Assembly: GCA_041446545.1 (NCBI GenBank)
Contig: JBGOEJ010000031.1
Location: 1 to 18,970, forward strand
DNA: 18,970 nt
Origin: Fervidibacter canadensis
GTDB lineage: Bacteria > Armatimonadota > Fervidibacteria > Fervidibacterales > Fervidibacteraceae
Direction: 5' to 3'
Part shown: in pieces, positions 1 to 7,856 of the stretch
Position numbering within the stretch: position 1 is the stretch's first letter
Layout: every line of letters begins with the position of its first letter
Position numbers and translations under genes: made by a program
Notes under the pieces: generated by a model
The model's input: the letters and a program-made list of their open reading frames with translations, nothing else
Told to the model about the DNA's origin: nothing
The model's database searches: none

Positions 1-243
1 TTCCAGACGAGCCACATCTTCCTTGTCCGCTTTCCGCTCCAAGGCTTCCCAGAGGCGGGTGAAGTCTTCTTTATCCACCTTGTGCGCCAGTTCTGCCATG
101 AGGCGCTGTTCCAGTTGCACCAAGTCATCCTTAGTGGCGAAGCGGGCAAGGTTTTGTTGGAAAAAGTCCATTAACCGCTTGGCATCCTCGTCGCCGAACT
201 GTCGCCGCAAAATGTCGTAGACATCCGTGAAGGCAACCAGCAT
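1..243 (-). CDS. Coiled-coil protein, C-terminus cut by window edge
   Basis: Reading leftwards from the ATG at 241-243, 81 codons are open to the window edge, so the C-terminus is missing. The visible protein begins MLVAFTDVYDILRR and turns into charged heptad-like repeats (LVQLEQRLMAELAHKVDK, then EDFTRLWEALERKADKED), which suggest a long coiled coil. A GAGGGA-type ribosome binding site lies about 8 bases upstream. The start is 32 bases after the stop of the glycosidase-like gene on the same strand, so the two may be co-transcribed. I recognise the style of small coiled-coil proteins (DUF1640-like) common in thermophilic bacteria, but there is no catalytic motif and I assign no function. Confidence 0.6.
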   Translation of the reverse strand, partial: MLVAFTDVYDILRRQFGDEDAKRLMDFFQQNLARFATKDDLVQLEQRLMAELAHKVDKEDFTRLWEALERKADKEDVARLE

Positions 244-275
244 GGCTTTTCCCTCGCCGCAAAACTTTGCGACAC

Positions 276-1343
276 TTATCGGCATCCGTCAACGGAAGGG
301 TTCCTCCGCTCCAGCAGGTAAAGAAACATCTCGGCAGCATGCCAAGCGTGGGGGGCAGCGATGCGGTTTGTCACCCATTCGTCTCCCAAAGTTCGCATCC
401 CTTCGTAATCCGCCTGACTTGCCTGTGCCTCCCAACTGAGGGGGTAATTGTTGCCCTTTAAGTGCATCGGGGGTTCGTCGCCATAAAAGTGGGCTTCCGC
501 CCACGCCAAATAGGGATAGCGGGCTGCCATCTCAGGGCTGAACTTGGGGCACAGAACATGGGCATCGCGATACGCCATCCAAAAGAGCGCTGAATAACTG
601 TCGGGGACTTCAGGGATGACGAAGGGGTCAGGCAAATCCAACCGTTGCAAGCCATACTTGAGCCACTTCGTCTGGTAGACAGGATGCTCGGCGAAATCCG
701 TGAGCCCACAAATGTGCCTTCCACGCTGGAACTCTGGGACGGCAGCGAGCACCTTCGCCACGAGGGGATGCGAAGCGTCGGCGAAGAGCGAGATGAGGTA
801 AAGGGCTTGACCGAGGTTATCGGGTTCGGGGATGCCGTTGTTGTTGCGGTCAAAGGGGTCGCAAAGCCTCATGACCCAACCTTCCAACAAACCCAAATTG
901 CCCGTCTTTTCCAAAACCATCGCCATCATCGCTGCATCCCGAAGCCAAGGGCGACGATAGACGAACAAGTTGGGCAAGGGTCTGCCGTCCACGATGTTGA
1001 TCAAAACCTCGTGGTGCAAAATGCGTAAGTCGCAGGCATAGGGGTGACCTTCAAAGTGGGGCAATCGCAGCGGTGAAAGCGAAAGCGGGATGCGCTCTTC
1101 GCCTTCCATCAGCCAAACGCCTTCTTCGTCTTCCAGAATAGTGACCTCACGGTCGTTCGCAGTCTGCAGGCGGACACAATACTCGGCAGGCTCAATCGCC
1201 TCGCTAATGACCTCCCAACGCCGAAGAATTTCTCCCGTGAAAGCGTCCATCAACTTTCCCGCTTGGTAGGTGAGTTTGCGCCGATTGCCCATGCCGAAAA
1301 GGAAGAAACGGCTTGTTCCCTTTGAGCGCTCACAGACACCCAC
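276..1343 (-). CDS. Six-hairpin-glycosidase-like conserved protein
   Basis: A 355-residue soluble protein without a signal peptide. The middle carries strongly patterned motifs: FVYRRPWLRDAAMM at residues 127-140 and DPFDRNNNGIPEPDNLGQ at 162-179, followed by helical repeats. I recall similar RDAAMM...DNLGQ proteins in Gram-positive bacteria, and the pattern fits alpha/alpha-barrel glycoside hydrolases or phosphorylases, with the Asp and Glu residues here as possible catalytic acids. The reaction and substrate are unknown. The start taken is GTG at 1343, directly after an in-frame stop and with GGGTGAT about 8 bases upstream; an ATG at 1292 (residue 18) is the alternative. The next gene on this strand begins 32 bases downstream. 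Confidence 0.7.
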   Translation of the reverse strand: MGVCERSKGTSRFFLFGMGNRRKLTYQAGKLMDAFTGEILRRWEVISEAIEPAEYCVRLQTANDREVTILEDEEGVWLMEGEERIPLSLSPLRLPHFEGHPYACDLRILHHEVLINIVDGRPLPNLFVYRRPWLRDAAMMAMVLEKTGNLGLLEGWVMRLCDPFDRNNNGIPEPDNLGQALYLISLFADASHPLVAKVLAAVPEFQRGRHICGLTDFAEHPVYQTKWLKYGLQRLDLPDPFVIPEVPDSYSALFWMAYRDAHVLCPKFSPEMAARYPYLAWAEAHFYGDEPPMHLKGNNYPLSWEAQASQADYEGMRTLGDEWVTNRIAAPHAWHAAEMFLYLLERRNPSVDGCR

Positions 1344-1362
1344 AATGCATCACCCGTCATAA

Positions 1363-1385
1363 AGGCGTTTTGGGGTAAGACGCCT
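1363..1385 (-). terminator. Terminator-like hairpin between two minus-strand genes
   Basis: AGGCGTTTT at 1363-1371 pairs with AAGACGCCT at 1377-1385 (nine pairs, one of them G-U) around a five-base loop. It lies directly after the stop of the 55-residue membrane protein and before the glycosidase-like gene. On the minus strand it is followed only by TTATGA, a poor T tract, so it could equally be an RNA-processing or attenuation structure. Confidence 0.4.
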
Positions 1386-1388
1386 CGG

Positions 1389-1556
1389 TCACCGACGCAG
1401 CCAATCGGCAAGCATCATCGCCAGCCATTGCTGAATTTTGAAGTCCGTGAAAAACCAAAGGAGCACGCCGACCATCCATGCGACCGCCAACCCTTGCACC
1501 CAAAGGGGCAAAGATTGCCTGCCTCGTTGCGGCGCTTCTTTTGGACGCCTTGCCAT
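1389..1556 (-). CDS. Small single-pass membrane protein (55 aa)
   Basis: ATG at 1554-1556 and TGA at 1389-1391 enclose 55 codons. The protein has a basic N-terminus (MARRPKEAPQRGRQ, residues 1-14), one hydrophobic segment at about residues 18-37 (LWVQGLAVAWMVGVLLWFF) and an amphipathic tail ending in LADWLRR. This layout is typical of a real small membrane protein with the N-terminus inside, rather than chance translation. GAGGCG lies about 8 bases upstream of the start. It is divergent from the aldo/keto reductase and is followed by a hairpin. The family is not recognised and no function is assigned. Confidence 0.55.
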   Translation of the reverse strand: MARRPKEAPQRGRQSLPLWVQGLAVAWMVGVLLWFFTDFKIQQWLAMMLADWLRR

Positions 1557-1571
1557 CGCGATGCGCCTCGC

Positions 1572-1600
1572 TTGCCCGCTCTTCTCTTACGCCTTAAACT
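1572..1600 (+). promoter_or_regulatory. Sigma70-type promoter of the aldo/keto reductase gene
   Basis: TTGCCC at 1572-1577 and TAAACT at 1595-1600 are separated by 17 bases, giving a predicted start near 1607 and a leader of about 24 bases before the ATG at 1631. Each box matches the consensus at four of six positions. The same TAAACT box with the same spacing is seen before pyrB. Confidence 0.5.
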
Positions 1601-1630
1601 TTGACACGATGAAAGCGGGGAGCGACGAGC

Positions 1631-2560
1631 ATGCGAATGAGGCGACGGCAATTTTTCAAAACCGCTGTAATGGCGATAGGAGGTGCGATGGCGATGGGCG
1701 CAACCGAAGGCGCCATTCCTCGTCGACGGTTGGGCAAGACGGGCGTGGAAGTTTCTGCCATTGCCATGGGCGGCATCGTCGTGATGAACTTGCCGCAAAA
1801 GGAAGCCGATGCGATGGTGCGGTGGGCTTATGACAACGGCGTGACTTACTTTGATGTCGCCCCGACTTACGGCGATGCCGAAGAGCGGCTCGGTCCTGCC
1901 TTGAAGGGCTTGCGCGACAAGGTGTTTTTGGCATGCAAGACGGGCAAGCGAGATCGGCAAGGCGCTGCCGAAGAGTTGCGCCAATCCCTCAAGCGTTTGC
2001 AGACAGACCACTTTGACCTTTACCAGTTGCATGCCTTGCGGGCGCTGGACGATGTGGAGCGCGCCTTTGCGCCCGACGGGGCGATGGAAGCCTTCCTTGA
2101 AGCGCGGGAGCAAGGGCTTGTCCGTTTCCTCGGTTTCTCCGCCCACTCGGAAGAGGCTGCCCTCGCGGCACTGGAACGCTTCCCCTTTGACACGGTGATG
2201 GTGCCTGTTAACTTCGCTTGCCTGCTGAAAAACGGGTTCGGGGCAAAGGTTATCGCCAAGGCGCAGGAAGTTGGCGCTGCCGTCATCGCCATCAAAGCGA
2301 TGGCGAAAACTTACTGGGCGAATGGACGGCAAGTGCCCAAATGTTGGTATGAGCCCCTGACAGAACGTTCGCAAGCGGAACTGGCGCTGCGCTTTTCCCT
2401 TTCCCAACCCATCGCTGCTGCCGTTCCGCCAGGTGACGAGCGATTGTTCCAGATGGCGGTGGAAATTGCCAAGGGCTATCGCCCGTTGGACGAAGAAGAA
2501 CACCAACGCTTGCAAGCGTTGGCAGCCCCGTTGACGCCCTTGTTCCCTCTGAGGGATTGA
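1631..2560 (+). CDS. Aldo/keto reductase with twin-arginine-like leader
   Basis: A 309-residue NAD(P)H-dependent oxidoreductase of the aldo/keto reductase superfamily, expected to reduce a carbonyl substrate that cannot be named. The TIM-barrel start RRRLGKTGVEVSAIAMGG is at residues 31-48. The catalytic tetrad is present: Asp75 and Tyr80 in FDVAPTYG, Lys103 in CKTGKR and His134 in LYQLHAL. The N-terminus MRMRRRQFFKTAVMAIGGAM resembles a Tat signal (RRxFFK, then a hydrophobic stretch with AMGA), so export of the folded enzyme is possible; many secreted reductases of environmental bacteria have this layout. The start is ATG 1631, with GGGGAG about 8 bases upstream. A second ATG at 1637 would keep the RR motif. 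The gene is monocistronic and converges with the beta-propeller gene 14 bases away. Confidence 0.9.
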   Translation: MRMRRRQFFKTAVMAIGGAMAMGATEGAIPRRRLGKTGVEVSAIAMGGIVVMNLPQKEADAMVRWAYDNGVTYFDVAPTYGDAEERLGPALKGLRDKVFLACKTGKRDRQGAAEELRQSLKRLQTDHFDLYQLHALRALDDVERAFAPDGAMEAFLEAREQGLVRFLGFSAHSEEAALAALERFPFDTVMVPVNFACLLKNGFGAKVIAKAQEVGAAVIAIKAMAKTYWANGRQVPKCWYEPLTERSQAELALRFSLSQPIAAAVPPGDERLFQMAVEIAKGYRPLDEEEHQRLQALAAPLTPLFPLRD

Positions 2561-2574
2561 ATAAGGCGATTTTG

Positions 2575-4539
2575 TCAATGTCTTGCAGGGCGCCAACGGT
2601 AGACCAAATTTTTGCCCCGCCAGTCTTCTTCCACGATGACAAGGTAATCGCCCGCCGAAGTTTTGAGGGCGTGAATCCCGTGAACCATGTCAATCCATCC
2701 ACTGTTGCCGCCAACTTCTGGACCGGGAAACATGATGCCGACCTTTTCACCTGTGTCAGCGCGAAAAACATGCACCATCGCAGGGATACCCTTCGTCGGC
2801 TTGACCATGACGGCGAAAAAGTAATCGCCAGCGACATCAAACTCCTCCGGGAACAGGTTGTCGTCGTCCCTCGGCATCAGTATCGCATATCTCGCTTTAC
2901 GGTTGCCTTTCACCCAGTTATCGTAGCGAGCCAAGACGCCACCCATCAACCCCCAAGAGGGCGGCTGGATTTCCTGAGTGTAGCCACCGATGTAAAGGGT
3001 GTCGGTCTCGGGAATGTATTTAAGCCGCATGATTTCGGTGAACGGCTCTGGCGTTTGCCATGTGTCGGGAGTGTTCAGGTCGTAGATGGGAGTGCCCTTG
3101 GCGTCAAAGCCTTTGAATCGGTAGCGATAGATTTTTCGCCCGTCGCTGAGCCAAATATTGCCTCGGCTGTCCACATTGCGCGCCCAAAGTTCAACATTGG
3201 GCAGCGTAATTTCACCCACATAGCGAGCGATTTGGCTCGGTGCGGGTTCAAAGACGAAGACGCGAAAGCCACCGCCCATTTGCGGCGTTGTGAAGAGAAC
3301 CCTTCGTCCCTGCAACACACGAATGAGTGCGCCACCCCAAGGGTCTTTGTTACGCGGGTCATCAGGGTAGCGAATATGGTCGCGAGTTATCGCTTTCAGC
3401 CACCAATTTCTGCCTGGCGGTTTTGTTGGGTCAAAACCGAGGATTTCTGCCTGTCCGTAAATCTCAAACTTACCTGGCGCAACTTCAAGGGCATCAAAAC
3501 AATCCACGAAGGCGAGGTTCATTACCTCCCAGACGAGTTTGCCCTGAGGCGTGAACTTTCGGATGATCGTTTCACCCATAGTCATGCCCATTGCAACATA
3601 GATGTTCCCCTGAGCATCAGTGCCTGCTCCCCTCAAGGCAAAAAGTTTTAGCGGCTTTACTTCGCCCGGAATCCCTGAGCGCAATCCACCTTTTTCGCCG
3701 AAGACCCGCACCAACTTAGGCGTTTGCGGGTTAGTGATGTCGTAAAACAACACTTGCTGTCTCGCCCCGTCGTCACAAACGATCAACTGACCTTTGTCGT
3801 TTCCGAGAGCGACGGCGCTGGGCTTTCCCACATCGGTGATAGCGCCTTGTAACCTCATCCCGTCGGGAGAGTAGCGCTCAATGCGGTTGCCAACAATGAC
3901 CCAAAGCTCCCCGTCACGAGCGATGACGACATCACGGGCGTTGTCAATGCGGAAGGTGCGAACCAGCGACAAGTCTGCGGTTTTGCGCACCTGCACCTCT
4001 CCACTTTTTCGGATGAGCACTAAAACCCCATCACGAGCCGCCATCGCAATGGCATTATCCTTCTCGTCGCCACCGAGGCTTGTCTGGTCAATATAGGCGT
4101 ATTCGTGGATGTTGTTGGGGTTCCAGCGAAAGCGAAGCAGTTCGTTGACCGTGTTGGCAATGAAGATGAAATTCCCTTCAACGGCGACGGCTTCGCTGGC
4201 AGTGCCCCAACCCCATGCCTTGTGATCACCTTGACCGTTGTATTGCTTCAGCAAGTCCTTGTTGACATCGCCATCTTTGTAGATGCCCGTGCAACGCCCC
4301 GCCTCATCCCACACTGAGGCAGTGATAACTGCCCCATCAGGCGTGACTTCAATTTCGTCCACATAGTCTTGAACCCATCGTCCATAGCCATTGGGACCCG
4401 CCCCTTCAAAAGTGTTGCCGACCCAGTGGGTGGTGTAGGTCAAGACATTTTCCTGACCTGTTTGATGTTTTGTCGCCCAGAGAAGCGACAGCCCTACCAA
4501 CACTGCCACCACCGAAACTTTCGCCACCAATGTCTTCAT
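2575..4539 (-). CDS. Secreted NHL/YVTN-like beta-propeller protein
   Basis: A 654-residue protein from ATG 4539. The N-terminus MKTLVAKVSVVAVLVGLSLL is a signal peptide or anchor. The rest is all-beta in character, with repeated blade-like units ending in short turns (DGELWVIVGNRIERYSPDG, DAQGNIYVAMGM, SRGNIWLSDGRKIYRYR), as in NHL/YVTN propellers. No catalytic motif is evident; a binding or scaffold role outside the membrane is likely. AGGAGG stands 8 bases before the ATG, an excellent ribosome binding site. Upstream, the pseudopilin frame runs into this ATG in the same frame with no stop, so a longer fused product is formally possible. The signal peptide plus ribosome binding site favour a separate gene. 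It is the last gene of the regulator-pilin-propeller group. Confidence 0.8.
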   Translation of the reverse strand: MKTLVAKVSVVAVLVGLSLLWATKHQTGQENVLTYTTHWVGNTFEGAGPNGYGRWVQDYVDEIEVTPDGAVITASVWDEAGRCTGIYKDGDVNKDLLKQYNGQGDHKAWGWGTASEAVAVEGNFIFIANTVNELLRFRWNPNNIHEYAYIDQTSLGGDEKDNAIAMAARDGVLVLIRKSGEVQVRKTADLSLVRTFRIDNARDVVIARDGELWVIVGNRIERYSPDGMRLQGAITDVGKPSAVALGNDKGQLIVCDDGARQQVLFYDITNPQTPKLVRVFGEKGGLRSGIPGEVKPLKLFALRGAGTDAQGNIYVAMGMTMGETIIRKFTPQGKLVWEVMNLAFVDCFDALEVAPGKFEIYGQAEILGFDPTKPPGRNWWLKAITRDHIRYPDDPRNKDPWGGALIRVLQGRRVLFTTPQMGGGFRVFVFEPAPSQIARYVGEITLPNVELWARNVDSRGNIWLSDGRKIYRYRFKGFDAKGTPIYDLNTPDTWQTPEPFTEIMRLKYIPETDTLYIGGYTQEIQPPSWGLMGGVLARYDNWVKGNRKARYAILMPRDDDNLFPEEFDVAGDYFFAVMVKPTKGIPAMVHVFRADTGEKVGIMFPGPEVGGNSGWIDMVHGIHALKTSAGDYLVIVEEDWRGKNLVYRWRPARH

Positions 4540-5295
4540 CTTCCTCGCCTCCTTTCCCGTGCGGTAAATCTTGGCGCAATCCTGAGCCAATTTACTCCAC
4601 GGCATCCATTTGGCATGCCCATCAGCGAAGGTGAGGATGCTGCCGCCTAGATGTCTAGTGTTGCGAGAACTGCGTCGGGAGACATCGCATGCTGCAGAAC
4701 AGACATTCGCCCAAATAGACCGGCGCCCACCACATGCGGAGAAACTGGGAGCATCGGCGAAAGCAGCGGTGTTAGCAGGTTCTGGCACTTGAGAAAGTCT
4801 GATGGTGGGGCGGTTCCACCAGCAGGTCAAGTTGACCATGAGAGGTTCATTGTAGCCAACCGACATCAAAATCCCGTTAAAGTCAGGAGGAAAGTGCCAA
4901 TTAGTGAAAGTCCAATCTTTATTGCCCGTGTATCCTTTGTTGCCCAATGCAGGGTTAGGGTGCCGAGTCAGCAAATCGCCAGCCGTTGCGGAAGGACAAC
5001 GCCAAATCTGAGCATTGCGCACATAAGGGTGGATTTGCCCTTGGGGAAGGGTCCACGCCTCTGGTGGTTGCCGACCTGTTGCGTCAGGGCACGGGGTAGT
5101 AAATGGAAAGCCTTCGTCATAGTCTTGCAGGTATTGGGAAAGGGCTAAGCCAGCGTTGCGCATGTTGGAAAGGCACTGGGCTTGGCGGGCTTTCTCGCGA
5201 GCCTGACTGAAGACAGGAAACAGAATTGCCGCCAGGATCGCGATAATCGCGATCACCACCAGCAATTCAATGAGGGTGAAGGCACGACGCTTCAT
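4540..5295 (-). CDS. H-x9-DG pseudopilin (DUF1559-like), no stop before next gene
   Basis: From ATG 5295 the protein begins MKRRAFTLIELLVVIAII, a type IV prepilin leader cut by prepilin peptidase between Ala5 and Phe6, followed by a hydrophobic helix and FPVFSQAREKARQAQCLSN. The tail has RHLGGSILTFADGHAKW, which fits the H-x9-DG signature of DUF1559-type pseudopilins. The expected location is the cell envelope, exposed through a type II secretion or pilus-like machine. GGAG six bases upstream supports ATG 5295; ATG 5307 is an alternative. The odd point is the end: about 20 residues after the H-x9-DG motif the reading frame passes without a stop into the beta-propeller ATG, giving 252 codons here with no terminator. 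In the +1 frame a TAA lies just after the motif, so one lost base could explain this. Confidence 0.8.
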
Positions 5296-5366
5296 GGCAT
5301 GCTCCATCCTTTTTGCCTTGAGGGTTTGGTGGACGACGACCAACCGGCAAACGCCCTTCAACGCCG

Positions 5367-6530
5367 TCATGGCGAAGCACTTCCTTTGGTGATAGGTGAC
5401 GGCTTCGTCCCTTCTGCCCTCGGTGGGGCAGTGGAAGCCCGAACAATCAGTTCAGGCGGCAACAACTCCGTCCCTTCGGGCATCACCCCCCTCTGCAAAG
5501 CATCGTAGAGTTTTTGGACGGCACGCTGTCCAAGGGCTTCTACAGGTTGGCGAACAGCGGTCAAAGGCGGATCAAGAAAAGCAGCAGTGGGAGGGTCATC
5601 AAAACTGATCAACGACATCTCTTGGGGCACGGCGATTTCCAGCCGTCGCAGCGCTTGCAAAGTCGCCAATGCCATGTCATAAGTGGCGGCGAAAATCGCT
5701 GTCGGCAAGGGAATCTCACTCAGCCAACGAATTAGCCGCCCCACGGTGATTTCAACATCACCAGAAGGATAGGTGGGCATCAGGAGTGTCCACCGAGGGT
5801 CTATGCTTAATCCCGCGTTGCCCATCAACCTTTGGAACGCTTCCCATCGTTGGAGTGGGGCGGAACCTTTGAGGGCAAGGTCAACGATGGCAATTTGGCG
5901 ATGACCTAAGCCCCAAAGATGCTCTAAGGCAAGGCGCACACCCATGAAGTTGTCCACATCCACGCAGGGCAGGCTGTCATCTTCAAAAGCAGCGGCAAGT
6001 GCCACGAAGGGAATGCCTTGTTGCCGAAGGTGGAGCAAAACACTTTCATTCTCCACATAGGGCGCTAAGACGATTAGCCCATCTACTTGAAAAGTGCGGA
6101 CGAATTTGACTACTTCTTCGGGGGGACAATAGCGAAAGAGCAGTCGGATTTCTCGTTCTGCTGCTCCCTGTGTGACGCCCCGCATCAACGGACCCCAATA
6201 GGTGGCGTCTTCCAATTGAGGGGCTTCAGGCAAAAACCAAATGACGGCGCAAGTCAAAACCTTTGACTTGCCCTGTCCCAGTGCTTCTGCGACGAAAGTC
6301 CCCTTCCCCTTAATGCTGATGAGCCAGCCCTCCTTGACCAGTTCGGCGATGGCGCGGTCTACGGCGGGACGGTTTGTGCCTAACATGCGGCACAGTTCCA
6401 ACCGCCCTGGCAAGACTTCCCCTGGTTTAAGGTCACCTCGCTCAATGCTGGCTTTGATCGCTTCTTTGACCTGCCAGTAAACGGGTTTGGCAATCTGTCG
6501 GTTCACTCGCTGCACCGTCCGCAAAGGCAT
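5367..6530 (-). CDS. GntR-type DNA-binding / LacI-type sensor regulator
   Basis: A 387-residue transcription regulator. Residues 12-80 form a GntR winged helix (PVYWQVKEAIKASIERGDLK, then LCRMLGTNRPAVDRAIAEL and the wing GKGTF). Residues about 90-375 match the periplasmic-binding-protein fold of LacI regulators (DGLIVLAP, GHRQIAIVD, LISFDDPP, LTAVRQP), as in AraR-like sugar regulators, so a sugar or glycoside effector is likely. The start is ATG 6530, which has GGAGGAGG about 9 bases upstream; the ATG at 6560 has no such site. It is the first gene of a minus-strand group with the pseudopilin and the propeller. A promoter with a perfect dyad stands upstream, consistent with autoregulation. Confidence 0.88.
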   Translation of the reverse strand: MPLRTVQRVNRQIAKPVYWQVKEAIKASIERGDLKPGEVLPGRLELCRMLGTNRPAVDRAIAELVKEGWLISIKGKGTFVAEALGQGKSKVLTCAVIWFLPEAPQLEDATYWGPLMRGVTQGAAEREIRLLFRYCPPEEVVKFVRTFQVDGLIVLAPYVENESVLLHLRQQGIPFVALAAAFEDDSLPCVDVDNFMGVRLALEHLWGLGHRQIAIVDLALKGSAPLQRWEAFQRLMGNAGLSIDPRWTLLMPTYPSGDVEITVGRLIRWLSEIPLPTAIFAATYDMALATLQALRRLEIAVPQEMSLISFDDPPTAAFLDPPLTAVRQPVEALGQRAVQKLYDALQRGVMPEGTELLPPELIVRASTAPPRAEGTKPSPITKGSASP

Positions 6531-6592
6531 CGCTTTGTCCTCCTCCAAGTTCTGTCCCATCCTGCCAAGACTATGCTTGACCTGTCAGCACT

Positions 6593-6620
6593 ATTTTAGC
6601 GCCTGCTAAATCCATGTCAA
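6593..6620 (-). promoter_or_regulatory. Near-consensus sigma70 promoter of the regulator gene
   Basis: On the minus strand TTGACA (6615-6620) is followed after 16 bases by TAAAAT (6593-6598). The -35 box is perfect and the -10 box matches at five of six positions. The predicted start near 6586 gives a leader of about 55 bases before ATG 6530. AT-rich sequence upstream contains AGCAATTT twice (6633-6640 and 6644-6651). Confidence 0.65.
6595..6610. promoter_or_regulatory. Perfect dyad inside the regulator promoter (candidate operator)
   Basis: TTTAGC at 6595-6600 and GCTAAA at 6605-6610 form a perfect inverted repeat around GCCT. It fills most of the -35/-10 spacer and overlaps the -10 box, so a bound protein would block RNA polymerase. 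The adjacent GntR-LacI type regulator is the natural candidate (inference). Confidence 0.5.
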
Positions 6621-6743
6621 TAGCGAAAATCAAGCAATTTAGTAGCAATTTTTCATGGTTTGCAAGCATAACCGTCAAAAAATGGGATAGTTAAGGCAGG
6701 TATTGGCAAGAAGGGGCTCAAGGTAGGGACAGGAAGGGGCAAG

Positions 6744-7664
6744 TTACTCGTCGCCGATGGAGAAGAACTTCTGGATGCCGTAACGGGCACAGACGGCGGC
6801 AAGTTCGCCGTCGGCGGCTTGCAAGGCGCTGCTGATTTGTCCCTGCGCGGTCAGTCCCATCATTGCCGTCCCCGCCAAATCTTTCATTTGCACCCGCTCT
6901 TGCAGTTTGCCAACGGTGTTGATGTGGGCTTGCAAGGCTTGGTCGTAGGCTTGGTGGAGCGCAAGGCATTCGGGAGGCGGTTGCAACCTATGAAGCCATT
7001 GGCGCAACTGGGCGAAGTTGGTCTGGTAGGTGGCGAAGGTTTGGAGCGTCTTTTGAGGGTCGTAATTGGACGGGGCGTCCAAGATGTCACCGCTACTGGC
7101 AATGCCCTGCATCGCTTTCACCAACTCACCCAAAGCGGCGATGGCAAGCCAGATGTTTTTCGCCTCCCGCTTCCGTCGTATCTCTATCCGACGCAGTTGC
7201 TCCAAGTAATCCAAGACGGCTTTAGGGAGCGACGGGGGGTGTTGCGGTTGAGCAGTTGGCGGTGGGACGGGTTGAGGCGTTGGCGGCTGGGTGGTCACGG
7301 TCGGAGGGGATGGCGTTGGCATTGGCGAAGTGACGGCAGGGTTGGCAGGGGGAGAAGGCAGTGGTGAGGCTTGAGCGAACTGCCCTTGCGTTGGGGGTGA
7401 TGGTGGTGCTTGAAGGAACTGCCTTGACGGTTTGGGTGGTGGGGGCGCTTGGACGAGCGAGGTTCGCCACTCCCGCAGCAACAGCAGCGCCATTCCCCCA
7501 CCGACGAGGAGCAAGAGGAGCAAGATAGCGCCGAGGGTAAGGGCAAAGCGCTGGCGGGCTTGCCAGACGACCAATTCGGATGGGGTTTCCGAAGGTGGCG
7601 AACCTTCGGGTTGGCGGCGCTCCACAAATCGCTGTGGCTGTTGTGGCTCTTGGGGCGTTGCCAT
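6744..7664 (-). CDS. Membrane-anchored proline-rich protein with helical C-terminus
   Basis: A 306-residue protein from ATG 7664, chosen because GGGAGG stands 8 bases upstream; an in-frame ATG at 7712 lacks such a site. Residues 1-40 are polar and cytoplasmic, residues 41-63 form one membrane segment (ALTLGAILLLLLLVGGGMAL), and residues 73-147 are a Pro/Thr/Ser/Gln-rich linker. Residues 148-306 form a helical domain with basic helices (LEQLRRIEIRRKREAKN) and the tail YGIQKFFSIGDE. The linker probably spans the cell wall or periplasm and presents the C-terminal domain outside. The family is not recognised. It is divergent from the pyrimidine operon and separated from it by about 220 bases. Confidence 0.75.
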   Translation of the reverse strand: MATPQEPQQPQRFVERRQPEGSPPSETPSELVVWQARQRFALTLGAILLLLLLVGGGMALLLLREWRTSLVQAPPPPKPSRQFLQAPPSPPTQGQFAQASPLPSPPANPAVTSPMPTPSPPTVTTQPPTPQPVPPPTAQPQHPPSLPKAVLDYLEQLRRIEIRRKREAKNIWLAIAALGELVKAMQGIASSGDILDAPSNYDPQKTLQTFATYQTNFAQLRQWLHRLQPPPECLALHQAYDQALQAHINTVGKLQERVQMKDLAGTAMMGLTAQGQISSALQAADGELAAVCARYGIQKFFSIGDE

Positions 7665-7770
7665 CGGGCATCGCCTCCCTTTGGTCTTCCCGTCTGGCAT
7701 CAACTTTGGCACGGTGGGCGGATGTTCGGCAAGTCAGTCAGGGCAAATTTTCGGATACCCTCTTGCCATC

Positions 7771-7799
7771 TTTACACCCTCCGCTGACCTCGCTAAACT
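7771..7799 (+). promoter_or_regulatory. Promoter of the pyrimidine operon
   Basis: TTTACA at 7771-7776 and TAAACT at 7794-7799 are separated by 17 bases, predicting a start near 7806 and a leader of about 80 bases before pyrB. The -35 box matches the consensus at five of six positions and the -10 box at four. Confidence 0.5.
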
Positions 7800-7830
7800 A
7801 TGCGAGGGTTCTGATCGCCCCCCGTGCATC

Positions 7831-7856
7831 GCCCCAAGAGGCAAGAAACATGGGGC
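7831..7856 (+). promoter_or_regulatory. Leader hairpin before pyrB, possible PyrR-like site
   Basis: GCCCCA (7831-7836) pairs with TGGGGC (7851-7856) around a 14-base purine-rich loop beginning AGAGGCAAG. Known PyrR-binding hairpins carry a conserved CNGNGAGG; CCAAGAGG here differs at one defined position. The same GCCCC could instead pair with GGGGGC in the pyrB ribosome binding site (7878-7883), making two exclusive folds. No pyrR gene is in the window, so this is a hypothesis. Confidence 0.3.

Noticed and set aside
2561..2574. Bidirectional terminator between the convergent reductase and propeller genes
   Set aside because: Only 14 bases separate the stops and no stable inverted repeat could be found.
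1415..2596. Long minus-strand open frame (393 codons) opposite the aldo/keto reductase
   Set aside because: It mirrors the codon pattern of a clear enzyme gene on the plus strand and has no recognisable domain.
2557..3651. Plus-strand open frame of 364 codons opposite the beta-propeller gene
   Set aside because: It is antisense to a signal-peptide protein with clear blade repeats; its own translation shows no domain pattern.
5296..5370. Start of the pseudopilin at ATG 5370, overlapping the regulator stop
   Set aside because: The prepilin leader must be short, and MKRRAFTLIELL at 5295 is the proper type with GGAG upstream.
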